Part shown: positions 1-5,953 of the stretch, one piece after another
Layout: each line of letters begins with the position of its first letter
Numbering within the stretch: position 1 is the first letter of the stretch
Notes under the pieces: model-generated
Told to the model about the DNA's origin: nothing
The model's input: only the letters and a program-made list of their open reading frames with translations
The model's database searches: none
Assembly (NCBI GenBank): GCA_937907305.1
Contig: CALERQ010000144.1
Coordinates: 1 to 9,927 of the forward strand
Source of the DNA: an uncultured Clostridia bacterium
Lineage (GTDB): Bacteria > Bacillota > Clostridia > Oscillospirales > Ruminococcaceae
Length of the DNA stretch: 9,927 nt
Direction: 5' to 3'
Position numbers and translations under genes: made by a program

Positions 1-180
1 AATCTGTCCCCCTTGACCGTATTTTGGTTCCTTTTGTACGCACAAAAGGAACGCCCCGCCGGCGAGGCGTACTGGCTATGCCTTGTAAAAGGCTCCGCGA
101 CGCCGCTAGGCGACTACAAACCTGGCCCCCGCCGGCAGGCGGAAAAAACTGGCCCCGCAGGGCTTCGACAATTTACGGAA
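1..180. repeat. Palindrome-rich non-coding leader region
   Basis: No convincing gene lies here. Bases 27-52 form a perfect hairpin (GTTCCTTTTGT, loop ACGC, ACAAAAGGAAC; 11 bp). Directly after it, 52-69 is a near-perfect 18-bp GC palindrome centred at 60/61 with one mismatch. At 129-142 CCGCC and GGCGG flank GGCA and are followed by six A. At 152-163 GCCC and GGGC flank CGCA. The run of separate palindromes looks like an intergenic repeat element or the end of an upstream transcription unit. The first hairpin lacks a following T-run on the plus strand, although the minus-strand reading meets AAAA/TTTT near it. That it is a repeat family is inferred from architecture only; no second full copy is visible in the window. 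Confidence 0.45.
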
Positions 181-186
181 TGTTCA

Positions 187-215
187 TTGACAGGGGTGGG
201 GCTGCATGATAAGAT
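187..215 (+). promoter_or_regulatory. Sigma-A-type promoter of the plus-strand operon
   Basis: A perfect -35 hexamer TTGACA (187-192) is separated by 17 bp from TAAGAT (210-215), which matches the TATAAT consensus at four of six positions. TG at 207-208 one base upstream of the -10 makes it an extended -10 element. Transcription should begin around 221-223, leaving a leader of about 58 bases before the first start codon. It is the only convincing promoter seen on the plus strand, so it probably serves the genes from 281 onward. Confidence 0.75.
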
Positions 216-217
216 GA

Positions 218-244
218 AACTGTACTATCTGTACTAATACAGTT
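218..244. promoter_or_regulatory. Putative operator for the YtrA-type GntR repressor
   Basis: AACTGTA (218-224) and TACAGTT (238-244) form a perfect 7-bp inverted repeat separated by exactly 13 bp, positioned over the predicted transcription start just after the -10 element. A TGTACTA direct repeat (221-227 and 230-236, nine-base period) overlaps it. From established knowledge, the Bacillus subtilis YtrA repressor recognises an AGTGTA-N13-TACACT type site. The arrangement here (ACTGTA-N13-TACAGT) has the same arm length and spacing, and a YtrA-type regulator is encoded at 1702-2070. Binding by that regulator is an inference; the symmetry and position are directly visible. Confidence 0.62.
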
Positions 245-280
245 AGGACGCAGGAAAGGAAAAACAAAGGAGAGAAACCA

Positions 281-553
281 ATGAAACGGACGATCATAGC
301 AGTGGCACTGGTGCTGGCCATCCTGGCGGTGGGGTACTGGGGCATGGCTGGCTGGTGGCAGGAGAACCGGGAACTGAATGCCCTGCAAAGTGAATACGAA
401 AGTGCCAGGGAACAGCAGCAGGCGCTGCTGGAGGAAAAAACGGCGCTGGAGAGCGAACTGAATGATCTGCGGGAGCAGAACGGCGATGCCAATGAGACGC
501 TGCAGAGCTGGAAGGCATGGAAAGAGAGCCTGGAGGCGGCACTGGCCGGCTGA
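281..553 (+). CDS. Small membrane-anchored coiled-coil protein
   Basis: This 90-residue protein of unknown function starts at an ATG eight bases after AAAGGAG (266-272). Residues 4-25 are a single hydrophobic segment with positive charge before it (MKR), so the short N-terminus should stay in the cytoplasm and the rest lie outside. Residues about 28-88 are charged, rich in Glu, Gln, Leu and Ala, and have heptad spacing typical of a coiled coil. The layout resembles small bitopic proteins such as FtsL or FtsB, but no sequence identity with them is recognised. It is the first gene after the promoter and ends 14 bases before the deacetylase, whose own N-terminus has the same membrane-plus-coiled-coil plan. 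That suggests the two products may associate in the envelope. Confidence 0.8.
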   Translation: MKRTIIAVALVLAILAVGYWGMAGWWQENRELNALQSEYESAREQQQALLEEKTALESELNDLREQNGDANETLQSWKAWKESLEAALAG

Positions 554-567
554 GGGAGGAAACAAAA

Positions 568-1467
568 ATGAAAACAAAAGAGAAGAAAAGCGCTTTGCTG
601 CCGGGGCTGATAACGGTGCTGATGGTAGTGGCGGCGGTGGCAGGCGGAATAAGAATGACCGACCCCGATGGGGAACAGCTGGACACCATGCGGCAGGAGC
701 TGGAGGCGATCACGGCGGAGAATGAGGGGCTGACCGCCCAGGTGGCGGCCCTGCGTGCCGAGACCGCGGAGCAGAAGGCTCTGCCGGAGGCGATACAAAA
801 GCAGAAGGATGAGGGCTTCCGGCTGCTGGGAGAGCTGGAGCGGCAGATAAGAGCCGGGGAGAGCGATAAAAAGATCGCCTACCTGACCTTTGATGACGGG
901 CCGTACGACAATACCACCGACGCGATACTGGATATCCTGAAGGAGAAGGGGGTGCGCGCCACCTTCTTCCTGCGGCACCGGCCGGACCATGTGGCGCAGA
1001 TCCAGCGGGAGATAAGGGAGGGCCACACGCTGGCCAACCACAGCTATTCCCACAAGATAAAGGCGGTGTACCAAAGCGCTGACAGCTGCATCAAGGAGAT
1101 ACGGGACCAGCAGAAGTGGCTGACCGAAACGGTGGGCGTTACCCCGGAGATCTACCGGTTCCCCGGGGGGAGCGCAACAGCCGGGAACAAAAAACAGACC
1201 ATCGCGGCGGCGCTGGCGGCCGACGGCCTGGGCTATGTGGACTGGAACTGCGCCACCGGGGACGGTCTGCCGGGGGTACTGACCACCGAAAAGGCCTATC
1301 AGAACGCGATTTCCTCGGTGGGGGAGCAGAAGATAGTGGTGATGCTGATGCACGATTACAGCGCCGCCACCCTGGAGGCCCTGCCGGATATCATTGATAC
1401 GCTGGAGGCGAAAGGCTACATGATGATGCCGCTGTTCCGGGAGAGTGTGATGATCCGCTCGGCGTGA
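568..1467 (+). CDS. Membrane-anchored NodB-type polysaccharide (peptidoglycan) deacetylase
   Basis: This 299-residue protein is probably a zinc- or cobalt-dependent carbohydrate esterase 4 that removes N-acetyl groups from cell-wall glycan outside the membrane. Residues 9-29 are a signal anchor and about 35-98 a coiled-coil stalk. The NodB domain runs from about 101 to 295. All core motifs are present: TFDDGP (107-112; D109 as likely base, D110 as metal ligand), H158 and H162 in HSYSH (metal ligands), RFPGG (197-201), DWN (225-227) and MHD with H262. The ATG at 568 is chosen because GGGAGGA (554-560) precedes it at a seven-base distance. A start at 517 would lie inside the previous gene and lacks such a site. 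Substrate (N-acetylglucosamine or N-acetylmuramic acid) cannot be read from the sequence. Peptidoglycan deacetylation is a known lysozyme-resistance route, which fits the exporter genes downstream. Nine of 20 isoleucines use ATA, unlike the minus-strand genes. Confidence 0.9.
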   Translation: MKTKEKKSALLPGLITVLMVVAAVAGGIRMTDPDGEQLDTMRQELEAITAENEGLTAQVAALRAETAEQKALPEAIQKQKDEGFRLLGELERQIRAGESDKKIAYLTFDDGPYDNTTDAILDILKEKGVRATFFLRHRPDHVAQIQREIREGHTLANHSYSHKIKAVYQSADSCIKEIRDQQKWLTETVGVTPEIYRFPGGSATAGNKKQTIAAALAADGLGYVDWNCATGDGLPGVLTTEKAYQNAISSVGEQKIVVMLMHDYSAATLEALPDIIDTLEAKGYMMMPLFRESVMIRSA

Positions 1468-1505
1468 GAACGATGAAATGAAACGATACGCAGCGGCCCC
1501 GCAAG

Positions 1506-1613
1506 CCGCGCCCCGCAGGGGCGCCCTGCCCCTACCGGGGCAGGACGCCGGCCCGCCCGGCCCGCAGGGCCGGGCGGGCACTCCGGCCGGAGGCCGGAGA
1601 CTGCGGGGCGCGG
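1506..1613. repeat. Intergenic palindrome cluster A (nested hairpins with triplet loops)
   Basis: An outer perfect 13-bp inverted repeat (CCGCGCCCCGCAG at 1506-1518, CTGCGGGGCGCGG at 1601-1613) encloses three perfect hairpins. These are CCTGCCCC/TACC/GGGGCAGG (1525-1544), a 13-bp stem with loop GCA (1551-1579) and CTCCGGCC/GGA/GGCCGGAG (1581-1599). The left outer arm can instead pair locally as GCGCCCC/GCA/GGGGCGC (1508-1524). A weaker hairpin, GTCTCC/GGAGAC, lies at 1652-1672. The remaining bases of the 225-bp gap between the deacetylase and the regulator gene (1468-1701) show no promoter. None of the stems is followed by a T-run, so a classical terminator is unlikely. A role as mobile palindromic repeat, mRNA stabiliser or partial attenuator is inference. 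Confidence 0.75.
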
Positions 1614-1685
1614 TGGGGGCTGGCGGCCTGTAGGAAGCCCGCGGGGGGAGAGTCTCCGCGAGGCCGGGAGACCAACGAAGTGAGA

Positions 1686-1691
1686 GAAGGA
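1686..1691 (+). promoter_or_regulatory. Ribosome binding site that decides the regulator start
   Basis: GAAGGA at 1686-1691 stands ten bases before the ATG at 1702 but only one base before the in-frame GTG at 1693. The ATG is therefore the workable start. It also gives the canonical YtrA-family N-terminus beginning MIQLDPTSR. Confidence 0.6.
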
Positions 1692-1701
1692 AGTGAGAAT
1701 C

Positions 1702-2070
1702 ATGATCCAACTGGACCCGACCAGCCGGATACCGGTCTATCAGCAGATCAAGGAGCGGATGACCGAGCTGATCGTCATGGGGGTATTCCCCCCGGAGAGC
1801 CGGCTGCCCAGTGTGCGCACCCTGGCTGCCGAAACGGGCCTGAACCCCAATACCATTCAGAAGGCCTACCAGGAGCTGGAGAGCGAGGGGGTCATCTATA
1901 CGGTGGGGGGCAAGGGCTGCTTTGTGGGCGGACAGGAAAGTGCCGCCGAGGCGACCCGCCGAAGGGCCGAAGCCGAGCTGCGGGAGGCACTGCGGCAGGC
2001 CCGGCTGGCCGGTGTGGAGAAAACCACGGCTGAAGCGCTGGTGGAACAATGTTACGGGGGGAACGAGTGA
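1702..2070 (+). CDS. GntR-family transcriptional repressor, YtrA subfamily
   Basis: This 122-residue protein has the usual YtrA-subfamily length: a GntR winged-helix domain with a short helical dimerisation tail and no large effector domain. Typical features are the opening PTSRIPVYQQI (6-16), the LPSVRTLAAETGLNPNTIQKAYQELE helix-turn-helix region (35-60) and the wing with GVIYTVGGKGCFV (63-75). The tail at 80-118 is charged and helical. It almost certainly controls the ABC transporter genes it overlaps, as YtrA does in Bacillus subtilis, where cell-wall-active antibiotics relieve repression. The inducer here is unknown. The inverted repeat at 218-244 is the best candidate site, implying control of the operon including its own gene. 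No separate promoter is seen in the gap upstream. The stop codon overlaps the next start by one base (TGATG). Confidence 0.93.
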   Translation: MIQLDPTSRIPVYQQIKERMTELIVMGVFPPESRLPSVRTLAAETGLNPNTIQKAYQELESEGVIYTVGGKGCFVGGQESAAEATRRRAEAELREALRQARLAGVEKTTAEALVEQCYGGNE

Positions 2071-2966
2071 TGTTAAGAGCAGAAAACCTGGTAAAAAGGT
2101 TTGAGGATAAAACCGCGCTGGATGGGCTGAATACCGAGATCCGGCGGGGATGCATATACGGGCTGGTGGGGCCCAACGGCAGCGGAAAATCCACGCTGAT
2201 GCGGCTGATGTGCGGGGTATACCGCCCCGATGGCGGCCGGGTGACGCTGGAGGGCGAGGATATCTTTGAGAATATCGCGGCGAAAGACCGCATTTTGTAT
2301 CTCAGCGATGACCTGTATTTCCCGCCCAAGAGCACTGTGGAGGACCTGGCGAGCTTCTACCGGGGGCTGTACTCCGGCTTTTCCATGGAGACCTATCACA
2401 AGCTGTGCGGATGCTTCCCGCTGGAGATCAACAAGCCGCTTTCCACCTTCAGCAAGGGGATGCGGCGGCAGGCGGCGCTTTTGGCGGCGCTGTGCTGCCA
2501 TGCCGATTACCTGCTGCTGGACGAGGCCTTTGACGGGCTGGACCCGGTGATACGGCTGATGGTGAAAAAGCTGCTGGCCGAGGAGATAGCGGAGCGGGGC
2601 ACTACCGTGATGATAAGCAGCCACAACCTGCGGGAGCTGGAGGACCTGTGCGACCAGGTGGGGCTGCTTTCCGCCGGGCGGCTGCTGTTTGAGAAAGACC
2701 TGGATGTGCTGAAGCTGGGCTTCTGCCGGGTGCAGGCGGCCTATGACCACCCGGTGGACTGGGCGGCGGCGGGGCTTACCATCCTGGATAAAAAGGAGCG
2801 CGGCAAGCTGGTGAGCCTGCTGGTGCGGGGCACCGCGGAGGACACCCTGGCCGTGCTGGAGGCGCAGCGGCCGCTCTTTGCGGAGGCGCTGCCCATGACG
2901 CTGGAGGAAGTATTCATCGGAGAAATGGAGGCGGTGGGTTATGATTACAGCAACATCCTCTCCTGA
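2070..2966 (+). CDS. ABC transporter ATP-binding protein
   Basis: This 298-residue protein is a cytoplasmic ATPase driving the permease encoded next. Walker A is GPNGSGKST (34-42), Walker B is LLLDEAFDGLD (148-158; D151, E152 catalytic) and the switch histidine is H185 in SSHN. The signature motif reads FSKGMRRQ (127-134) instead of LSGGQ, and the Q-loop position reads YLSDDLYFP (77-85) without the usual glutamine. Both variants occur in the YtrB/EcsA-like branch of ABC-2 exporters, so loss of activity is not implied. The ATG at 2070 is favoured over 2049: it overlaps the regulator stop by one base, follows a G-rich ribosome site near 2056-2063, and gives the normal family N-terminus (MLRAENLVKRF). 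Residues about 215-298 form the C-terminal extension common in such exporters. The 3' end overlaps the permease gene by 26 bases. Confidence 0.95.
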   Translation: MLRAENLVKRFEDKTALDGLNTEIRRGCIYGLVGPNGSGKSTLMRLMCGVYRPDGGRVTLEGEDIFENIAAKDRILYLSDDLYFPPKSTVEDLASFYRGLYSGFSMETYHKLCGCFPLEINKPLSTFSKGMRRQAALLAALCCHADYLLLDEAFDGLDPVIRLMVKKLLAEEIAERGTTVMISSHNLRELEDLCDQVGLLSAGRLLFEKDLDVLKLGFCRVQAAYDHPVDWAAAGLTILDKKERGKLVSLLVRGTAEDTLAVLEAQRPLFAEALPMTLEEVFIGEMEAVGYDYSNILS

Positions 2967-5184
2967 CCGCTTTGGCAGCCTGCTGCGGGGACTTTTACGG
3001 AAAAATATCCCCAATATGGTGTACCTGGCGCTCATCGGGTTCATTGGCATCCCGCTGCCGTACCTGCTGGCGATGTTCCGCCGGTGGGAAGAAAAGGGCC
3101 AATGGGTGTATGAGAATATCAATACGGCCGACCGCGGCGGCCTGTATGTGGGCATAGCGGTGGGGACAGTATGCCTGCTGTGGCTGGCGGGCAGCTTTAT
3201 CCTGGCGCTGAGCGGGGTGGGCTATATGCATAACCGCCGGGCCGTGGACCTTTACCACAGCCTGCCGGTGACCCGCGGCCAGCTGCTGTTGGGCCATGTG
3301 CTGGCAAACTTTTTGACCGTGGCGCTGCCCATGACCGCCAATACCCTGCTGACCGCCGTTCTGGCGGGGATCCGGCACGGCATGACGCCCGACCGGGCGG
3401 CCTTCCGTCTGGGGGGTGTGGCGCTGGACCTGCTGGGGTGGTATATCACGGCCTTTGCCATTATCGTTATGGTATACCTGGCGGCCACGCAGGTGGGCTC
3501 CACCTTTGATACCTTCCTGTTCTCCGGGGTGTTCCTGGCGGCGCTGCCGGTGCTGTGCCTGACCCATACCGTGATGTGCCAAAGCTACCTGACCGGCTGG
3601 AACTACGATATGAAGTGGCAGATCTTTTGTGTGCTGACGCCGGTGCTGACCATGATAGGCAGCTATACCACCTACGGCGAATGGCTGTACGCGGCGATGG
3701 CCATTTGGCTGGCGGCCGGGGTGCTGCTGCTGTGGGCCGCCGTGCGGCTGTATACCCGCCGCCCCAGCGAGCGCGCCGAGAGCCGCTGCCGCGAGGGTCT
3801 GGCGGCCGGGGTGTTCCGGTTCATTGCCACCTTTGTGGGGGGGCTGGGCTTTGGGACACTGTTTGGGATGATCTCCGGGGCGGACAGCCGGGGCACCCTG
3901 CTGCTGTGGATCGCCGTTTTTGCTCTGGCGGTGTACTTCTTTGTGGAGCTGATCCTGGGCCGGGGCTTTAAGGGCATGAAGCGGGGAAGCGTCATCATGG
4001 GCGCGGCCATGGCGGCCGTGACGGTGCTGTATGCCGGGGTCCTTTTTACCGGGGGACTGGGCTTTGAGAAGCGGGTGCCCGCCGCCGAACGGCTGGCCAG
4101 CGTGACGCTGGATTACCGCGGACGGTACAATAATGTTTACCTGAACGAGGCCGAACGGCTGCACAGCTACGAGGGAGAGAATCACGGCATCTACTACAGC
4201 TACGGCAGCGCCCAGAAGGTAACGCTGCGCGGGCCGGAGGCGCTGAAGGCCGCTGCCGCACTGCACCGCCTGCTGACCGAAAGCGACAAAAACGGGATGA
4301 ACAGCGGCGAGAACTTTATGGGCAGGTTAGAGCTGGAATACACCTTTAACGACGGCCGGGTGATGAAGCGGGTGTACTACGCCTACGGGGATGACACCCT
4401 GCTGGCCGCCTATGCCGCGCTGGAGGATACGCCGGAATTCCAGAGCAGGACCAACCCGCTGTACTACTGGGTGGCGGAGGAAAGCCCCTACCGGGAGATA
4501 GACCTGTGCGATGTGACCGGCTTTAATAAAACCGCGTTGACCGAAACGGATCATGACACGGCGGCGCTGGTGGCGGCCCTGCGGCTGGATATGCTGGCGG
4601 AAAAGGCGATGGATTACTACGACCCGGAGAGAAGGACGGTGTGCTATCTCTACCTGGAAAGTGAGCTGGACGAACGGTACAGCCGCCAGCCGGCGGAAAA
4701 GGACTTTTACAGCAGCTTTACGGTGCCGGTGGGGGAGAGCTACACCCACACGCTGGAGCTTTTGCGGGAGTGGGGGCTGGAAAGCTACCTGACCCCAGCC
4801 GAGTGGGACAGCATGTTTGTCACCGCCTGGGGCTGTGATGTAGTGGGCACCGGCCGGGTCATCCTTCCGGTGTGGTACGGTGTGGAGACTGAGATCTTCA
4901 GTCAGGCCGCGTACGAAGCGGGGATCCTGCTGAGCAGGGAGGAGGCGGAGCCGCTGCTGGCGCTGGCGGACTGGACCTATCCCAATACCGGCAGCGATGA
5001 CTGCCTGTACCTCAGCTTTGTGCGCACGGCGGAGGATGGCACCAAGACCTACGGCCTGCCGATGTTCCTCCCGCTGGAGGAGGCGCGCCGCCAGCCGCTG
5101 TTGAGGGAGTATATGGCTGAGCAGTACGGCGAGAAGCTATCCGACCCTGAAACGGTGGACGCGGAAACGCTGGAAGCGAGATAA
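2941..5184 (+). CDS. ABC-2 type permease with large C-terminal extracytoplasmic domain
   Basis: This 747-residue membrane partner of the preceding ATPase starts at an ATG nine bases after GGAGG (2927-2931), inside the end of the ATPase gene. Residues 1-371 contain nine or ten hydrophobic segments (near 25-46, 68-96, 114-142, 160-184, 190-208, 226-243, 249-270, 289-311, 319-340, 350-371). The loop NRRAVDLYHSLPVTRGQ (98-114) is the cytoplasmic coupling motif known from ABC-2 exporter permeases. By the positive-inside rule, 271-288 and 341-349 are cytoplasmic, which places residues 372-747 outside. That tail of about 375 residues is rich in Tyr, Glu and Asp and of unknown function. It resembles the uncharacterised tails of Firmicutes GntR-linked permeases. 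The cargo cannot be read from the sequence; an antimicrobial or envelope-related substrate is inferred from the regulator and deacetylase. The gene ends with two in-frame stops (TAATAA). Confidence 0.88.
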   Translation: MITATSSPDRFGSLLRGLLRKNIPNMVYLALIGFIGIPLPYLLAMFRRWEEKGQWVYENINTADRGGLYVGIAVGTVCLLWLAGSFILALSGVGYMHNRRAVDLYHSLPVTRGQLLLGHVLANFLTVALPMTANTLLTAVLAGIRHGMTPDRAAFRLGGVALDLLGWYITAFAIIVMVYLAATQVGSTFDTFLFSGVFLAALPVLCLTHTVMCQSYLTGWNYDMKWQIFCVLTPVLTMIGSYTTYGEWLYAAMAIWLAAGVLLLWAAVRLYTRRPSERAESRCREGLAAGVFRFIATFVGGLGFGTLFGMISGADSRGTLLLWIAVFALAVYFFVELILGRGFKGMKRGSVIMGAAMAAVTVLYAGVLFTGGLGFEKRVPAAERLASVTLDYRGRYNNVYLNEAERLHSYEGENHGIYYSYGSAQKVTLRGPEALKAAAALHRLLTESDKNGMNSGENFMGRLELEYTFNDGRVMKRVYYAYGDDTLLAAYAALEDTPEFQSRTNPLYYWVAEESPYREIDLCDVTGFNKTALTETDHDTAALVAALRLDMLAEKAMDYYDPERRTVCYLYLESELDERYSRQPAEKDFYSSFTVPVGESYTHTLELLREWGLESYLTPAEWDSMFVTAWGCDVVGTGRVILPVWYGVETEIFSQAAYEAGILLSREEAEPLLALADWTYPNTGSDDCLYLSFVRTAEDGTKTYGLPMFLPLEEARRQPLLREYMAEQYGEKLSDPETVDAETLEAR

Positions 5185-5199
5185 TAAGAAGATAAAACG

Positions 5200-5231
5200 A
5201 CCGGCTCCTGCCCAAATGGGTGGGAGCCGGT
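5200..5231. terminator. Bidirectional hairpin terminator between convergent operons
   Basis: ACCGGCTCC (5200-5208) pairs perfectly with GGAGCCGGT (5223-5231). Two G-U wobbles and CCC/GGG (5211-5213, 5218-5220) extend the stem to about 14 bp around the loop AAAT. Plus-strand transcripts then meet TTTCTATAT, and minus-strand transcripts meet CGTTTTAT, so both directions have a U-rich tail, though neither is long. It lies 15 bases after the permease stop and 14 after the maf stop, as expected for a shared terminator. Confidence 0.85.
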
Positions 5232-5245
5232 TTCTATATATGGAT

Positions 5246-5836
5246 TCAGTTTTCCGAAAGGGCTTCGGTGACGCCCATTTCCCGCAGGGTGCGGGCCAGG
5301 GCGGCGATGGGCAGGCCCATGACATTGAAGTAATCGCCGGTGAGGCCCTGCACCAGCAGCGCCCCGGCTGCCTGGATGCCGTAGGCCCCGGCCTTATCGT
5401 AGGGCTCTTCCAGTGAGCAGTACCATTCCACCTCCTGCGGGGTGAGGGGGTAGAAGTGGACCTCGGTGGTTTCGTGGAAGGTGCGGGTCTCCTCCGCGGT
5501 GATGACGGTGACCCCGGTGCAGACGGTGTGGCCGCGCCCGGCCAGGCGGGAGATCATGGCGACCGCTTCCCCGTGGCTGTGGGGCTTGCCCAGGATCTCG
5601 CCATCGATATAGACCACGGTATCGCTGCCGATGACGGCGAGGTCCCGTTGATCGGGCTGCTGCGCCCATACGGCCCGGGCTTTGCGCAGGGAAAGCTCAC
5701 GGACGGCATCCACGGGGCCGGTACCGGGGGCGATGGTTTCATCGCAGTCGCTGGTCTGCACGGTAAAGCGGTGGGTGATGATGGAGAGGAGCTCCCGGCG
5801 GCGGGGGCTGGAGCTGGCAAGGATGAGTTTTTTCAT
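5246..5836 (-). CDS. maf: Maf family nucleoside triphosphate pyrophosphatase
   Basis: This 196-residue cytoplasmic enzyme has the usual Maf length. Maf proteins hydrolyse dTTP, UTP and modified pyrimidine triphosphates (or m7GTP in the YceF branch) to monophosphate and pyrophosphate. That keeps non-standard nucleotides out of DNA and RNA, and some Maf proteins affect septation. Visible motifs are ASSSPRRRELL (7-17), the SDCDET segment, the SLRKA helix, GSDTVVYIDGEILGKP with the catalytic Asp, and the C-terminal YGIQAAGALL...GDYFNVMGLP region. The last favours the dTTP/UTP branch. The start at 5836 is supported by AAAGGAG eight bases upstream and by the family N-terminus MKKLILASSSPRR; a longer reading to 5977 would run through the hairpin cluster. 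It is the last gene of the minus-strand group but is separated from it by 221 bp of palindromes, with no clear promoter of its own. None of its 11 isoleucines uses ATA. Confidence 0.95.
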   Translation of the reverse strand: MKKLILASSSPRRRELLSIITHRFTVQTSDCDETIAPGTGPVDAVRELSLRKARAVWAQQPDQRDLAVIGSDTVVYIDGEILGKPHSHGEAVAMISRLAGRGHTVCTGVTVITAEETRTFHETTEVHFYPLTPQEVEWYCSLEEPYDKAGAYGIQAAGALLVQGLTGDYFNVMGLPIAALARTLREMGVTEALSEN

Positions 5837-5881
5837 AGGAGGGTCTCCTTTGGTGGATTGTGCGGGGGGAAAGAGGGTAGG

Positions 5882-5902
5882 GGGCGCGGCGCAGCCGCGC
5901 CC
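5882..5902. repeat. Isolated GCA-loop hairpin upstream of maf
   Basis: GGGCGCGGC (5882-5890) and GCCGCGCCC (5894-5902) form a perfect 9-bp stem with loop GCA. It belongs to the same triplet-loop palindrome type as the clusters at 1506-1613 and 5954-6038. It lies 46 bases from the maf start and would fall within a maf leader transcript. Confidence 0.7.
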
Positions 5903-5953
5903 TGGAGGGACAAAGCCGGCGGCATGGGGAGAGTGGGACAGTGCGGGAGGGCA

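Noticed and set aside
13..41. TTGACC at 13-18 as a -35 element of a second promoter.
   Set aside because: At 16-18 bp spacing there is no -10-like hexamer; the downstream region is occupied by the perfect hairpin.
13..237. Possible 74-residue plus-strand reading frame in the leader region.
   Set aside because: It has no ribosome binding site, crosses the hairpins, the promoter and the operator, and its translation shows no recognisable protein character.
1506..1613. Cluster A as a rho-independent terminator for the deacetylase gene.
   Set aside because: The stems are strong, but no T-run follows any of them on either strand, and the cluster has an outer inverted repeat that terminators do not need.
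184..2049. Long 621-codon open frame on the minus strand opposite the deacetylase and gntR.
   Set aside because: It is antisense to two genes with clear family motifs and runs through the palindrome cluster. The translation is low-complexity Arg/Pro/His/Leu, typical of antisense frames in GC-rich DNA.
2073..4266. Two long minus-strand open frames opposite the ATPase and permease.
   Set aside because: They are mirror frames of well-supported genes, have no ribosome site, and translate to His/Gln/Arg/Pro-rich sequence without domains.
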